From: JBOFSQ01 sp051651625
Lineage (GTDB): Bacteria > Planctomycetota > Planctomycetia > Pirellulales > Thermoguttaceae
Reading direction: 5' to 3'
Length of the DNA: 47,431 nucleotides
Assembly (NCBI GenBank): GCA_051651625.1
Contig: JBOFSQ010000076.1
Span: forward strand, 1 to 47,431
Made by a program: the position numbers and the translations under genes. Shown here in pieces: positions 40,001 to 47,431 of this stretch. Numbering within the stretch: the first letter of the stretch is position 1; the number at the start of each line of letters is the position of its first letter. A model generated the notes under the pieces. The model made no database searches. It saw nothing but the letters and a program-made list of their open reading frames with translations, and had not been told where the DNA came from.

Positions 40001-40510
40001 ATGTCCGATTCACAGAAGTTTCCGTCTCTGTTGCTTGAAGTGCTTGACGAGCAAGAAGATGTCGAACTCGATCTCGATGACGTTCGCACGCTCTCGCTCT
40101 CGATCCTCGAAACGGCGGGCGTGACGGCGGGGCGAATCGAAGTCGTCATCGCAACAGACGAGATGGTTCACGAACTCAACCGGCAATTTTTGCAGCACGA
40201 CTATCCGACAGACGTAATCAGTTTTGCGATAGAAGCCGACTTGTCTGCTGGTTATCTTGAGGGGAGCGTCATTGTCAGTGGAGAGATGGCGCGGTCGCGG
40301 GCACCGGAGTTTGGCACGTCGCCAGCGACCGAATGCATGCTCTACATCGTTCACGGTTTGCTGCACCTTGTCGGCTTCGACGACCACGACCCCGAAGAGC
40401 GTTACATCATGCGACGCCGTGAACGCGAGGTGCTGCTAACTATCGGAATCGATCTCACCGGTACACACTATGACCAAGATGCACAGGCCGAAGAAGTTCT
40501 CCGTAACTGA
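40001..40510 (+). CDS. ybeY: Endoribonuclease YbeY (16S rRNA 3'-end maturation)
   Basis: Single-strand-specific zinc RNase involved in 16S rRNA maturation and ribosome quality control. 169 residues, normal length. The family signature H-x3-H-x5-H is present in HGLLHLVGFDDH (about 118-129), preceded by LNRQFLQHDYPTDVISFA and YLEGSVIVSGEMA. ATG at 40001 lies 28 bp after the last repeat copy, without SD. The following YdjY gene overlaps its 3' end by 41 bp in another frame. Confidence 0.95.
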   Translation: MSDSQKFPSLLLEVLDEQEDVELDLDDVRTLSLSILETAGVTAGRIEVVIATDEMVHELNRQFLQHDYPTDVISFAIEADLSAGYLEGSVIVSGEMARSRAPEFGTSPATECMLYIVHGLLHLVGFDDHDPEERYIMRRREREVLLTIGIDLTGTHYDQDAQAEEVLRN

Positions 40511-41375
40511 ACTCGTTGCAAGAGTTTGTATAACGGCGTTACTCGTTGCCAGCGTTTTGTGTGGCGCAGAGACGCAAGTTGCACCAACGGCGTTGACGAA
40601 GAACGAACGAATCGCCCGCGCCGAAGAGCGTGAACTTGCGCGACTCCACGCCGAAGACGCAAAAGAATCGACGCCAGCACCAGTGGTGTCGCCAACGCCG
40701 GTGCCGCTCGTTGACGGTAGCGACAAATTGATCGCACTCCACGACACCGCTCCGCTCTGGATCACGCCCGACAAGAAACAAGTTGTTATGGTCGGTCGCG
40801 TCGTCTTCCGCGAAGGGATGTTGGAACTGTTCGCGTGTCGCCGCCGAAGTAAAGAGCACGAGTCGATTGTCGCCATCGACGTTACGCCGCATCTGATTCA
40901 CGCGGCACTTCTCGCCATCGGTGCAGACGCGGGGAAACCGGCGTCGTTCGAGCCGAAGTTCACGCCCGCGACCGGTGACGCCATCGCCGTCAAGCTAATC
41001 TGGAAAGACGACGACGGAAAACAGCAAACCGCAAACGCAAGCGACTGGATTACACCTCGCAACACTACAATCATCGACGCGCCGCGACACGAAAACGACA
41101 CTGCCAAACCGGTGTCGAAGTCGCCGCCGATTGAGTGGGTCTTCGCGGGGAGCCTCAACTACACCGACGACGACGGACGTATTCACTACGTCGCGGACGA
41201 GACCGGTGAACTGATCGGTCTGTCAAACTTTGCCGGTGCGATTCTCGACGTTCCGATAGAGAGCAGCAGCAGCAACGAATCGCTCCTCTTCTCTCCCAAA
41301 ACCGACGCCATCCCACCACTCGGCACGGAAATCACCATCACGCTTGAAAAACTGAAACGAAGCGATGCGCAGTAG
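40470..41375 (+). CDS. Exported YdjY-domain protein
   Basis: A 301-residue protein with an N-terminal signal (about 14-33, ARVCITALLVASVLCGAE), a Glu/Arg-rich linker (about 43-65) and a YdjY domain at about 85-298. The domain is recognised by KKQVVMVGRVVFREGMLELFACR-like wording (here RVVFREGMLELFACRRRSKE), IHAALLAIGADAGKP, EWVFAGSLNYTDDDGR, and LSNFAGAILDVPIESSSSNE. This family is typical of planctomycetes and its function is unknown. It starts within ybeY (ATG 40470; 40479 also possible), so translation is probably coupled. Its TAG stop touches a MITE-like remnant. Confidence 0.85.
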   Translation: MTKMHRPKKFSVTELVARVCITALLVASVLCGAETQVAPTALTKNERIARAEERELARLHAEDAKESTPAPVVSPTPVPLVDGSDKLIALHDTAPLWITPDKKQVVMVGRVVFREGMLELFACRRRSKEHESIVAIDVTPHLIHAALLAIGADAGKPASFEPKFTPATGDAIAVKLIWKDDDGKQQTANASDWITPRNTTIIDAPRHENDTAKPVSKSPPIEWVFAGSLNYTDDDGRIHYVADETGELIGLSNFAGAILDVPIESSSSNESLLFSPKTDAIPPLGTEITITLEKLKRSDAQ

Positions 41376-41464
41376 GTTCTGGTTCGGCATAGGAACCTTC
41401 CAGTCATCATACGCCGCAGGCGTTTTGAGGGTTCGGCTACGCCGAACCGATGTGCGAGTGAAAG
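41376..41464. repeat. MITE-like element remnant (family B)
   Basis: GGTTCTGGTTCGGCATAGGAACC, TACGCCGCAGGCG and GGTTCGGCTACGCCGAACC with several changes, then GATGTGCGAGTG; both terminal repeats are missing. It begins directly after the YdjY stop. Next to it a family C pair lies at about 41506-41571 (CCCCGACGGGGC and GCCCCGTTGGGGC). Confidence 0.8.
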
Positions 41465-41628
41465 GGGGGGAGTAAAATCCACTTGCACTCGTGGATGGTA
41501 TATTTCCCCCGACGGGGCGCAAGAATCTGGGCCGCATTAATTTCTTTCGCCCCGTTGGGGCAAATACGTTGTGTACGCAACAACACACTACTGCCGAGTG
41601 CCGCCAAAACTTGACTACACCACATTGT

Positions 41629-41683
41629 CGCTTCGTGTTCCGATTCGGGCACTCGCTTACGCTTCGTGCTCTGATTGCGCGGC
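41629..41683 (+). repeat. Two family A copies at the end of the RND pump gene
   Basis: A partial copy (GCTTCGTGTTCCGATTCGGG, from about 41630) and a full one (41647-41674, ACTCGCTTACGCTTCGTGCT). On the minus strand the second codes for SEHEA plus the TAA stop of the RND pump gene. Confidence 0.9.
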
Positions 41684-44600
41684 TTTCTTTGCGGCTTCGT
41701 AGTCGAGCGGGTCGGTCTTGAAACCGAAAAACCACGCCACGTTGCGAACATTGTCATCGACAATCGTGTAGACGACAGGAATCACAATCAGCGTCAAAAT
41801 CGTTGACGTAACCATCCCGCCGATGATCGCCGCGCCCATCGGTGAACGTGTCTCGCCGCCGTCACCAGCACCAATCAAAACCGGAATCATCCCCGCTATC
41901 GTCGCTATCGCCGTCATCAAAATCGGGCGAAGTCGTACCGGCCCCGCTCGCAAAATCGCGTCACGACAACTCACGCCGTCACGACGCAACTGGTTCGCGT
42001 AGTCGATCAAAAGAATCGCGTTCTTCGTCACAAGTCCCATCAGCATAATCACGCCAATCATCGAGAATATACTGAGCGACTTCCCCGTTATCGCCAGCAG
42101 TCCAAGCGCACCAACAACCGAAAGCGGAAGCGACAACATCACCGTAAACGGATGCGCCAAACTCTCAAACTGTATCGCCAAAACCATATAAATCAAGAGC
42201 ACCGCGAGAATCAGCGTCGTGAACATATAACCGAACGACTCCTTCATCCGGTCGGCCTCGCCGCCGAGCTTGAGACGCATCCCCTCACCGAGCATCTCCG
42301 GTTCACGAGTTATCGCAACACACGCATCGTTCGCAGACTTGAGGTCGGTGACGCTGCGGTTCACGTCCATAAAAATCGTCACCTGCCGCTCGCGGTCTTC
42401 GCGGTCGATCTGAACAGGGCCGAGTCGCTCAACAACATCTGCAAACGTTTGCAACTCCACTGTCTTTCCGCTCGCGGTCTTAATCGGAAGCGTGCGGATC
42501 GTCTCAACAGAATTGCGGTCATCGTTCAAGAGTCGCATGCGAATGTCGTAGGTTTTCCCTTTGCTTGGGTCTTCGTAGGTCGAGATTTTGCGCCCGCCGA
42601 CCATCCCCATAATGTTGAACCCAAGTTCGGTCGGCGTGACGCCAAGTTTGTACGCCTTTTCGCGGTCGATGATGATGTTGATTTCGGGTTTGCCGTCGTC
42701 GTAACTCGATGCCAGATCGACGATACCCGGAACTTGCGTAAACCGATCAAGCAACTTGCGAGCAGACGTGGCGAGTGCTTTTTGTTCACCGCCGCAGATG
42801 ATTATCTGCACCGGCGCACGGTTTCCGCCGCCACCCATTCGCGGTACCGCCGTGATGCTGACCTCAAGACCAGCGCGGTCGCCCTGATCCTTCTTCATCA
42901 TGTCGGTCAGTGCGGTGCGGGCGAGGCGTTCGTAGTCGAACTGCGTAAGTTTTTGGATGCGGTGCGCCTTCTTCGTGAGTTTGACTCGCACCGCGCCGCG
43001 ATTGACTTCGCCTTGATCGTTCCCGCCGACGGTCGCAAAAATGTCGGTCACGTCGGGGCCGATGAGACGCATCCGCCGCGAAATCTCCTGCGCTATCGCC
43101 TCCGATTCTTCGAGCGACGTACCGACCGGAGCCTTGAAGTTCACAACAAATTGCGACTCGTCAGACTTCGGTACAAACTCTTGACCAACAAACGGCAACA
43201 CCAATCCGCTGCTGCAAAAGACGAGAAACGCTCCGAAAAGTACAAGCCACCGAACACGCATCGCCGCGTGAAGTGCGATGCCGTAAACACGTTCAATCCA
43301 ATCGAGAAGCGAGTCGATGAGGCGAAACAAAATGCTCTTTCGCTTCGTCGATTTCGAGAGCATCCGGCTGCACATCATCGGCGAGAGCGTGATCGCAAGC
43401 ACCGTTGAAATCGTAATCGCAACCGAGACCGTGACCGCAAACTGCATAAAGAATCTGCCGACAATCCCGCCCATCATACCGACCGGCAGAAACACCGAGA
43501 GCGTCGCCGCCGAGACCGCAATCACCGCGAACCCGATTTCTCGCATCGCCGCATAAGCCGCCGCGAGCGGAGAGAGTCCTTCTTCGATGTGACGGTACGC
43601 ATTCTCCAAAACCACTATCGCATCGTCAACAACGAGACCAACCGAGACGGTGAGTCCCAAGAGCGACATCATGTTGAGCGTGAAACCGAGCGTGTGAATG
43701 AATGCGTAAGTCCCGATGATCGACGCCGGAATCACAACCGCCGCAACGAACGACCCGCGAATCGTTTGCAAGAAAAAGTAGATCACAAGTACCGTCAAGA
43801 TCGCACCGCGAACGAGTTCGCCGTTCGCCTCTTCGACCGACGTTTGCACAAATTCCGAGAGGTCGTCAACGATGTCGATTTGGTATCCGTCGGGGAGTTC
43901 TTTGCGGAGTTGTTCGACTCGTTTTTTGACTTCGTTTGCGACGCGAACGGTGTTGCGTCCACCTTGTTTTTGAATCTCAAGCGCGACAGCGGGGCGACCG
44001 TTCCACTGCGTCCAGCTTCGGACGGTGTCGGTGTCGTCGCCAATCTCGGCAACATCGGAGAGAACGATTTGGTGCCCGTTCCGCTGGGTCAAAATCAGAT
44101 TGCGGAAGTCGTCAACATCGAGCAACTTCCCCATTGTTTTGAGGATGATTTCGTTGTTCCCTGTCTCGACTCGCCCGCCCGGTGGTTCGCGGTTGTCTTG
44201 CGTGATTGCCGCGAGAATATCGTTCGCCGAGATGTTGTATTGCTTGAGTTTATCGGCCTTGAGCCAAAACCGGACGTTCCGCTCTTGCTGTCCGATGATG
44301 CGAATCTTGCCGACGCCTTGAACGCTCTCGATCCGTTTTTTCGCCGTCTCTTCGACGTAAGTTGAGAGTGCGGGGAGCGAGTCGGACGTGCTCGTGAGGG
44401 CGACGTACATCACTGGCACCGCCGTTACATCGAGGCGTTCGATAATCGGTTCTTCGATGTCGTCGGGGAGTTCGCCGCGGGCCTTCGCAACTTTGTCACG
44501 AACGTCTTGACTAACAATATCGACGTTCTCCGAAAGTTCAAACTCGATCACGACAATCGACATTCCTTCGTAACTGTTCGACCGGATCGTCTTGATTCCG

Positions 44601-44824
44601 CTGATCGTGCTGACAGCTTCTTCGATCTTCTCGGTAACGTCGGTCTCGACAGACTCCGGCGACGCGCCGATGTATTGCGTCATGACAGTGACATACGGAA
44701 TATCGACGTCGGGATAGAAATCCAGCCCGATGTTGCGGTATCCGAGTACGCCAAAGACAATAAGTATCAAGACGAACATCACCGTCCCGACGGGACGTTC
44801 GATTGCGATTTCTGCGATTTTCAT
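41657..44824 (-). CDS. RND-family efflux pump, inner-membrane subunit (HAE1/AcrB-like)
   Basis: Proton-driven tripartite efflux pump subunit, 1055 residues, with 12 helices and two large periplasmic loops. Visible marks: N-terminal IAIERPVGTVMFVLILIV; proton-relay pair VGLVVDDAIVVLENAYRH in helix 4; helix-10 Lys in GLVTKNAILLIDYANQLR; GMIPVLIGAGDGGETRSPMG and IGGMVTSTILTLIVIPVVY near the end. Start at MKIAEIA (ATG 44824); eight extra upstream codons come from repeat-flanking DNA. The C-terminus ends QSEHEA, coded by a family A repeat. It follows the adaptor gene after 218 bp of repeat DNA. The outer-membrane channel (TolC type) is not in the window. Confidence 0.95.
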   Translation of the reverse strand: MKIAEIAIERPVGTVMFVLILIVFGVLGYRNIGLDFYPDVDIPYVTVMTQYIGASPESVETDVTEKIEEAVSTISGIKTIRSNSYEGMSIVVIEFELSENVDIVSQDVRDKVAKARGELPDDIEEPIIERLDVTAVPVMYVALTSTSDSLPALSTYVEETAKKRIESVQGVGKIRIIGQQERNVRFWLKADKLKQYNISANDILAAITQDNREPPGGRVETGNNEIILKTMGKLLDVDDFRNLILTQRNGHQIVLSDVAEIGDDTDTVRSWTQWNGRPAVALEIQKQGGRNTVRVANEVKKRVEQLRKELPDGYQIDIVDDLSEFVQTSVEEANGELVRGAILTVLVIYFFLQTIRGSFVAAVVIPASIIGTYAFIHTLGFTLNMMSLLGLTVSVGLVVDDAIVVLENAYRHIEEGLSPLAAAYAAMREIGFAVIAVSAATLSVFLPVGMMGGIVGRFFMQFAVTVSVAITISTVLAITLSPMMCSRMLSKSTKRKSILFRLIDSLLDWIERVYGIALHAAMRVRWLVLFGAFLVFCSSGLVLPFVGQEFVPKSDESQFVVNFKAPVGTSLEESEAIAQEISRRMRLIGPDVTDIFATVGGNDQGEVNRGAVRVKLTKKAHRIQKLTQFDYERLARTALTDMMKKDQGDRAGLEVSITAVPRMGGGGNRAPVQIIICGGEQKALATSARKLLDRFTQVPGIVDLASSYDDGKPEINIIIDREKAYKLGVTPTELGFNIMGMVGGRKISTYEDPSKGKTYDIRMRLLNDDRNSVETIRTLPIKTASGKTVELQTFADVVERLGPVQIDREDRERQVTIFMDVNRSVTDLKSANDACVAITREPEMLGEGMRLKLGGEADRMKESFGYMFTTLILAVLLIYMVLAIQFESLAHPFTVMLSLPLSVVGALGLLAITGKSLSIFSMIGVIMLMGLVTKNAILLIDYANQLRRDGVSCRDAILRAGPVRLRPILMTAIATIAGMIPVLIGAGDGGETRSPMGAAIIGGMVTSTILTLIVIPVVYTIVDDNVRNVAWFFGFKTDPLDYEAAKKAAQSEHEA

Positions 44825-44845
44825 GTGTTTTTGTGGTTGAAGCCC

Positions 44846-44886
44846 CATAGGACTTATGCGTCCTATAGGACGTATATGTCCTATAG
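44846..44886. repeat. Family E palindrome before the RND pump gene
   Basis: CATAGGACTTATGCGTCCTA followed by TAGGACGTATATGTCCTATAG: near-complementary halves around GTCCTATAGGAC. It ends 3 bp before the adjoining MITE-like element and lies 22 nt upstream of the pump start. Confidence 0.8.
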
Positions 44887-44888
44887 AC

Positions 44889-45013
44889 TAGACTTGTTCG
44901 TAAACATGAAATTGGGGCGATTTGGTAGTTCGCTCCAGTTGTCATACGCCGCAGGCGTGGAGGGTTCGGCTATGCCGAACCGCTGTGCGGGTGCAAGTTT
45001 CCGAACAGGTCTA
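44889..45013. repeat. MITE-like element (family B), 125 bp
   Basis: Ends TAGACTTGTTCGTAAAC and GTTTCCGAACAGGTCTA. One hairpin arm has been lost (TAGTTCGCTCCAGTTGTCAT replaces it), the other (GGTTCGGCTATGCCGAACC) remains. Lies between adaptor and pump genes. Confidence 0.87.
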
Positions 45014-45042
45014 CTCGTTCCCAAGCCTCTAATCTCCGGCCC

Positions 45043-46359
45043 CTACTCTGCGACTTCCATTTGGTCGGCGAGGATTGCGAGGCGTTCGCACGCGACTTTT
45101 TCGCCCTCGGTGAGTCCTTCGATGACCTCGATTTGTTCATCGCTGACCAGTCCGATTTGTAGCTGTCGCTGCGCTGCTTTGCCGCCGCTTATGACGTAGG
45201 CGATGTTGTTGCCATCGACGAGAATCACCGCTGAACGCGGCACGATTAGCGTTGCTTGATTCGACGAAATCGGAATCTCCGCACGCACAAATCCGCCCGG
45301 CGTGAGACGATGATCGTGGTTGTCGATTGTGATGCGGAGCCGTTTTGAGAACGAGTCGGCGTCGATGATTTGGTTGATCAGATCGATGCTTCCGAGCACC
45401 GGTTCGGCGACACCCGAAACGTAGACCTTGACGTTCGGGAGCGAGCCATCGGTGCGGCGAATGTAGTGCGCAACAGATTCTGGAACGGAAACATCGGCGA
45501 ACAAAAGATTGCTGTCAATGTAACTGATGACAGGATTTCCGACGCTAACATAGTCGCCGATGTCTTTGAATCGTTTTGTGATTGTGGCGTTGTAGTTGGC
45601 GTGGACTTTTGTCTTTGCGAGTTTTTCGCGGGCGATATTGAGCTGCGCTTCGGCGGCGTTAATTTGTGCGTCGTAGACTGCGATCTGCGGTTCGTTCGGC
45701 CCTTTCATCGCCAAGTCGTAAGCACTTTGCGCCGCCGAAAGTTCCGCCTGCGACACCAGCCAATCGGTCTCGACTTTTTCAAACTCCGAACGTGTCACGG
45801 CACCTTTTTCCATCAGTGGCCGAAACCGCTCGTACTCGGCTTGTGTTTTCTTTGCTTCTGATAGCATTTTCTGCGCGATTGCGTAAAGCTGTGCGATCTC
45901 TTCTGGGCGGCGTCCGCGAATGAGGTATTCTTCTTTTTGCGCCTTGGTAAGTTGCAGTGCGGCTTCGGCCTGTTCGACGGCGAGTTTGTAGTTCACCGGA
46001 TCGATCTCGAAGAGAACGTCGCCTTCTTTCACGTCGCAACCGATGTCGATACCGATGATGCGAGTTACGGGCGCGCCATTAACTTGTGTTGTGACGGTGT
46101 GTAGCGACGGCAGGTACGAAACGATTTTCCCTTCGACTTCTGCGGCGGCGGATGTCGTGTGAACTGGCGTAAGCGTACCGATAGCCTTTGCGGCGGCGGT
46201 GATTGTACCGCGCTGGACGGTGGCGGTTTTCACCGCGACTTTTTCAATCGACGCGATTTTTTCGAGTGCTGTTTTGTAGTCGCTGGCCGCAGAATGGCCG
46301 CAGCCAATCGCAGAGATGGTGACGAGACCGAGAAGTAGAGAGAGGTGAATTTTTCGCAT
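45043..46359 (-). CDS. RND efflux periplasmic adaptor lipoprotein (membrane fusion protein)
   Basis: Links the RND pump to an outer-membrane channel. 438 residues with a lipoprotein signal: LLLGLVTISAIGC, Cys at about 20, to be processed by Lgt (encoded in this window). Then a beta-barrel/lipoyl region (VEGKIVSYLPSL; KEGDVLFEIDPVNYKLAVEQ), a long coiled-coil hairpin (about 125-255, EAALQLTKAQKEEYLIRGR then SQAELSAAQSAYDLAMKG), the returning lipoyl half (TKVHANYNATITKRFKDIGD) and the membrane-proximal domain. Start ATG 46359 without SD. Probably co-regulated with the pump by the upstream TetR gene. Confidence 0.93.
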   Translation of the reverse strand: MRKIHLSLLLGLVTISAIGCGHSAASDYKTALEKIASIEKVAVKTATVQRGTITAAAKAIGTLTPVHTTSAAAEVEGKIVSYLPSLHTVTTQVNGAPVTRIIGIDIGCDVKEGDVLFEIDPVNYKLAVEQAEAALQLTKAQKEEYLIRGRRPEEIAQLYAIAQKMLSEAKKTQAEYERFRPLMEKGAVTRSEFEKVETDWLVSQAELSAAQSAYDLAMKGPNEPQIAVYDAQINAAEAQLNIAREKLAKTKVHANYNATITKRFKDIGDYVSVGNPVISYIDSNLLFADVSVPESVAHYIRRTDGSLPNVKVYVSGVAEPVLGSIDLINQIIDADSFSKRLRITIDNHDHRLTPGGFVRAEIPISSNQATLIVPRSAVILVDGNNIAYVISGGKAAQRQLQIGLVSDEQIEVIEGLTEGEKVACERLAILADQMEVAE

Positions 46360-46380
46360 GGTTATTGTGTGGTTGAGTGA

Positions 46381-46690
46381 ATCAGAACGGAAAGCGTAAG
46401 CGAGTGCCCGAATCAGAACACGAAGCGTAAGCGAGTGCCCGAATCAGAGCACGAAGCGTGAGCGAGTGCCCGAATCGGAACACGAAGCGTAAGCGAGTGC
46501 CCGAATCGGAACACGAAGCGTAAGCGAGTGCCCGAATCGGAACACGAAGCGTAAGCGAGTGCCCGAATCAGAGCACGAAGCGTGAGCGAGTGCCCGAATC
46601 AGAACACGAAGCGTAAGCGAGTGCCCAAATCAGAGCACGAAGCGTAAGCGAGTGCCCAAATCAGAGCACGAAGCGTAAGCGAGTGGCCGA
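46381..46690 (-). repeat. Family A tandem array, ten units of 31 bp
   Basis: Exactly 310 bp: ten units ATCRGARCACGAAGCGTRAG followed by CGAGTGCCCGA. Units 4, 5 and 6 are identical (ATCGG); units 3 and 7 share GAGC with GTGAG; units 8-10 have other single changes. It fills most of the gap 46360-46714 between TetR and adaptor genes. No variable spacers, so not a CRISPR. Confidence 0.97.
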
Positions 46691-46714
46691 ATCTGTATGG
46701 CCATGCATTCTTGA

Positions 46715-47338
46715 TTACGTTTGCAGCATCGGTTCGAGTACGCTGTTTATGTGTTCGAGCAGGGTAATATGTTCGCGGACGAAGCAGTGATTCATTGTGG
46801 CACCGTGAACGGCGGATAGGATTGAAAATGCTAATAGGTCGGGGTTGTTGTCGCAGTGAAAGTCGCCCGATGCGATCCCTTCTTTGACGATTCGTGCGAA
46901 GAGATCGAACGAGTGTCGTCGCGCGTAGACTTCGATGTCTGGCGGAATTTTTCCGCGAAACATTGCGCGTTGCCACGCGAAGAGTTCGAGCATGTCTGCG
47001 TGGTCGGTGAAAAACGCGGCACGAATTTCGGCGAGGCGTCGCAGTTTTGTTCGTGGCGGGTCGTTTCCTTCGACGACGGGTAGCGACAACTGATAGAGTC
47101 GTTCGCCGCCCCAGACGGTCGCGGCCCAGAAGAGGTGGTCTTTGCTGATGAAGTATCGGTAGACGGTTCCTTTGCCGACATCTGCCCGCCGCGCGACTTC
47201 TTGCACGTCTGCTGCGTGATAACCGAACTCCGCGAAGACGGCGATGGCTGCGTCGAGAATCGCGTCGCGTTTCGGTATCGAAACCGTCGCCGCCGACGGC
47301 CCGAACAGAGTCGCAAGTGTTTCGGCAAGTACAGTCAT
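46715..47338 (-). CDS. TetR/AcrR-family transcriptional regulator
   Basis: A 207-residue regulator: N-terminal helix-turn-helix (about 22-68; AVFAEFGYHAADVQEVARRA then VGKGTVYRYFISKDHLFWAA) and a C-terminal ligand-binding helical domain. Upstream of adaptor and pump genes on the same strand, so it probably represses this efflux operon in response to a pump substrate. Start choice: ATG 47338 has no SD. An in-frame ATG at 47380, inside a family B hairpin, has GGAGGG exactly 7 nt upstream and would add 14 residues (MPNLNDSEHQQKRK). Either could be used. The operator is likely within the repeat array or the element, but I see no obvious operator outside repeats. Confidence 0.92.
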   Translation of the reverse strand: MTVLAETLATLFGPSAATVSIPKRDAILDAAIAVFAEFGYHAADVQEVARRADVGKGTVYRYFISKDHLFWAATVWGGERLYQLSLPVVEGNDPPRTKLRRLAEIRAAFFTDHADMLELFAWQRAMFRGKIPPDIEVYARRHSFDLFARIVKEGIASGDFHCDNNPDLLAFSILSAVHGATMNHCFVREHITLLEHINSVLEPMLQT

Positions 47339-47365
47339 TTTACGTTTTTGTTGGTGTTCAGAGTC

Positions 47366-47431
47366 GTTCAGGTTCGGCATAGCCGAACCCTCCAGTTGTC
47401 ATACGCCGCAGGCGTGGAGGGTTCGGCTATG
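47366..47431. repeat. MITE-like element cut by the window end (family B)
   Basis: GTTCAGGTTCGGCATAGCCG and following bases, then CCTCCAGTTGTCATACGCCG and the start of the second arm up to 47431. It lies directly upstream of the TetR gene. Confidence 0.85.

Noticed and set aside
46381..46690. CRISPR array (ten evenly spaced repeats of 31 bp)
   Set aside because: The whole 31-bp unit is repeated; there are no unique spacers, no leader and no cas gene. It is a tandem repeat array. The same holds for 26156, 34648 and 39767.

Overview
The window looks like a chromosomal segment of a planctomycete (Planctomycetota). This rests on gene content: a YdjY-domain secreted protein, a Ser/Thr kinase with a planctomycete-style N-terminal helical region, a helix-turn-helix/receiver regulator, a Cache-HAMP-SpoIIE phosphatase, archaeal-type phosphoglycerate mutase, split glycine dehydrogenase and Na+-pumping NADH:quinone reductase (NQR) subunits. 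It also fits the scarcity of Shine-Dalgarno (SD) sites and the repeat-rich intergenic DNA. Genus and habitat cannot be read from the sequence. NQR hints at a sodium-based energy economy. No rRNA, tRNA, complete IS or CRISPR was seen.

Layout. 0.3-4.0 kb (minus): purD, ATP-dependent pckA and a YefM/YoeB-type toxin-antitoxin pair. 4.2-7.4 kb (plus): a GspG-like pseudopilin carrying Gly/Met-rich insertions, a transglutaminase-like exported protein and two unknown genes. 7.4-14.7 kb (plus): nqrB, lgt, an AEC-type permease, a SpoIIE-type phosphatase and apgM. 15-21 kb: a 998-residue exported protein, dciA (minus), an MmeI-like adenine methyltransferase without nuclease, and an HTH-receiver regulator (minus). 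22-26 kb (plus): nqrF, a HEPN/MNT pair, a Uma2-family protein and gcvPA in tight succession. 26-31 kb (plus): an alpha/beta-hydrolase-like protein, recG and an OleC-like ligase. 31-34 kb (minus): a UroD/MtaA-family protein and a parvulin chaperone. 34.8-41.4 kb (plus): a Ser/Thr kinase with a pseudo-receiver, a hybrid histidine kinase, ybeY and a YdjY protein. 41.6-47.4 kb (minus): a TetR regulator, an RND adaptor lipoprotein and an RND pump.

The strongest unexplained signal is between the genes. Several repeat families fill nearly every gap: (A) a core of about 21 bp, as single copies, inverted pairs and tandem arrays of period 30, 31 or 37; (B) a MITE-like element of 125-176 bp with 17-bp terminal inverted repeats ending in TA and an internal hairpin; (C) palindromes built on GCCCCAACGGGGC; (D) hairpins resembling the dRS3 type; (E) near-perfect palindromes built on TCCTATAGGA; (F) a 101-bp repeat, one copy of which lies in frame inside the methyltransferase gene; (G) long nested hairpins of the CACGGAGACACAGAG type; (H) an inverted motif of about 18 bp that brackets five repeat-filled gaps. 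Repeats touch coding function: two large genes take their stop codon from family A, the UroD-family gene takes part of its stop from family F, and a family B hairpin offers the TetR gene an SD and an in-frame ATG. Several promoters with a 16-bp spacer can be read.
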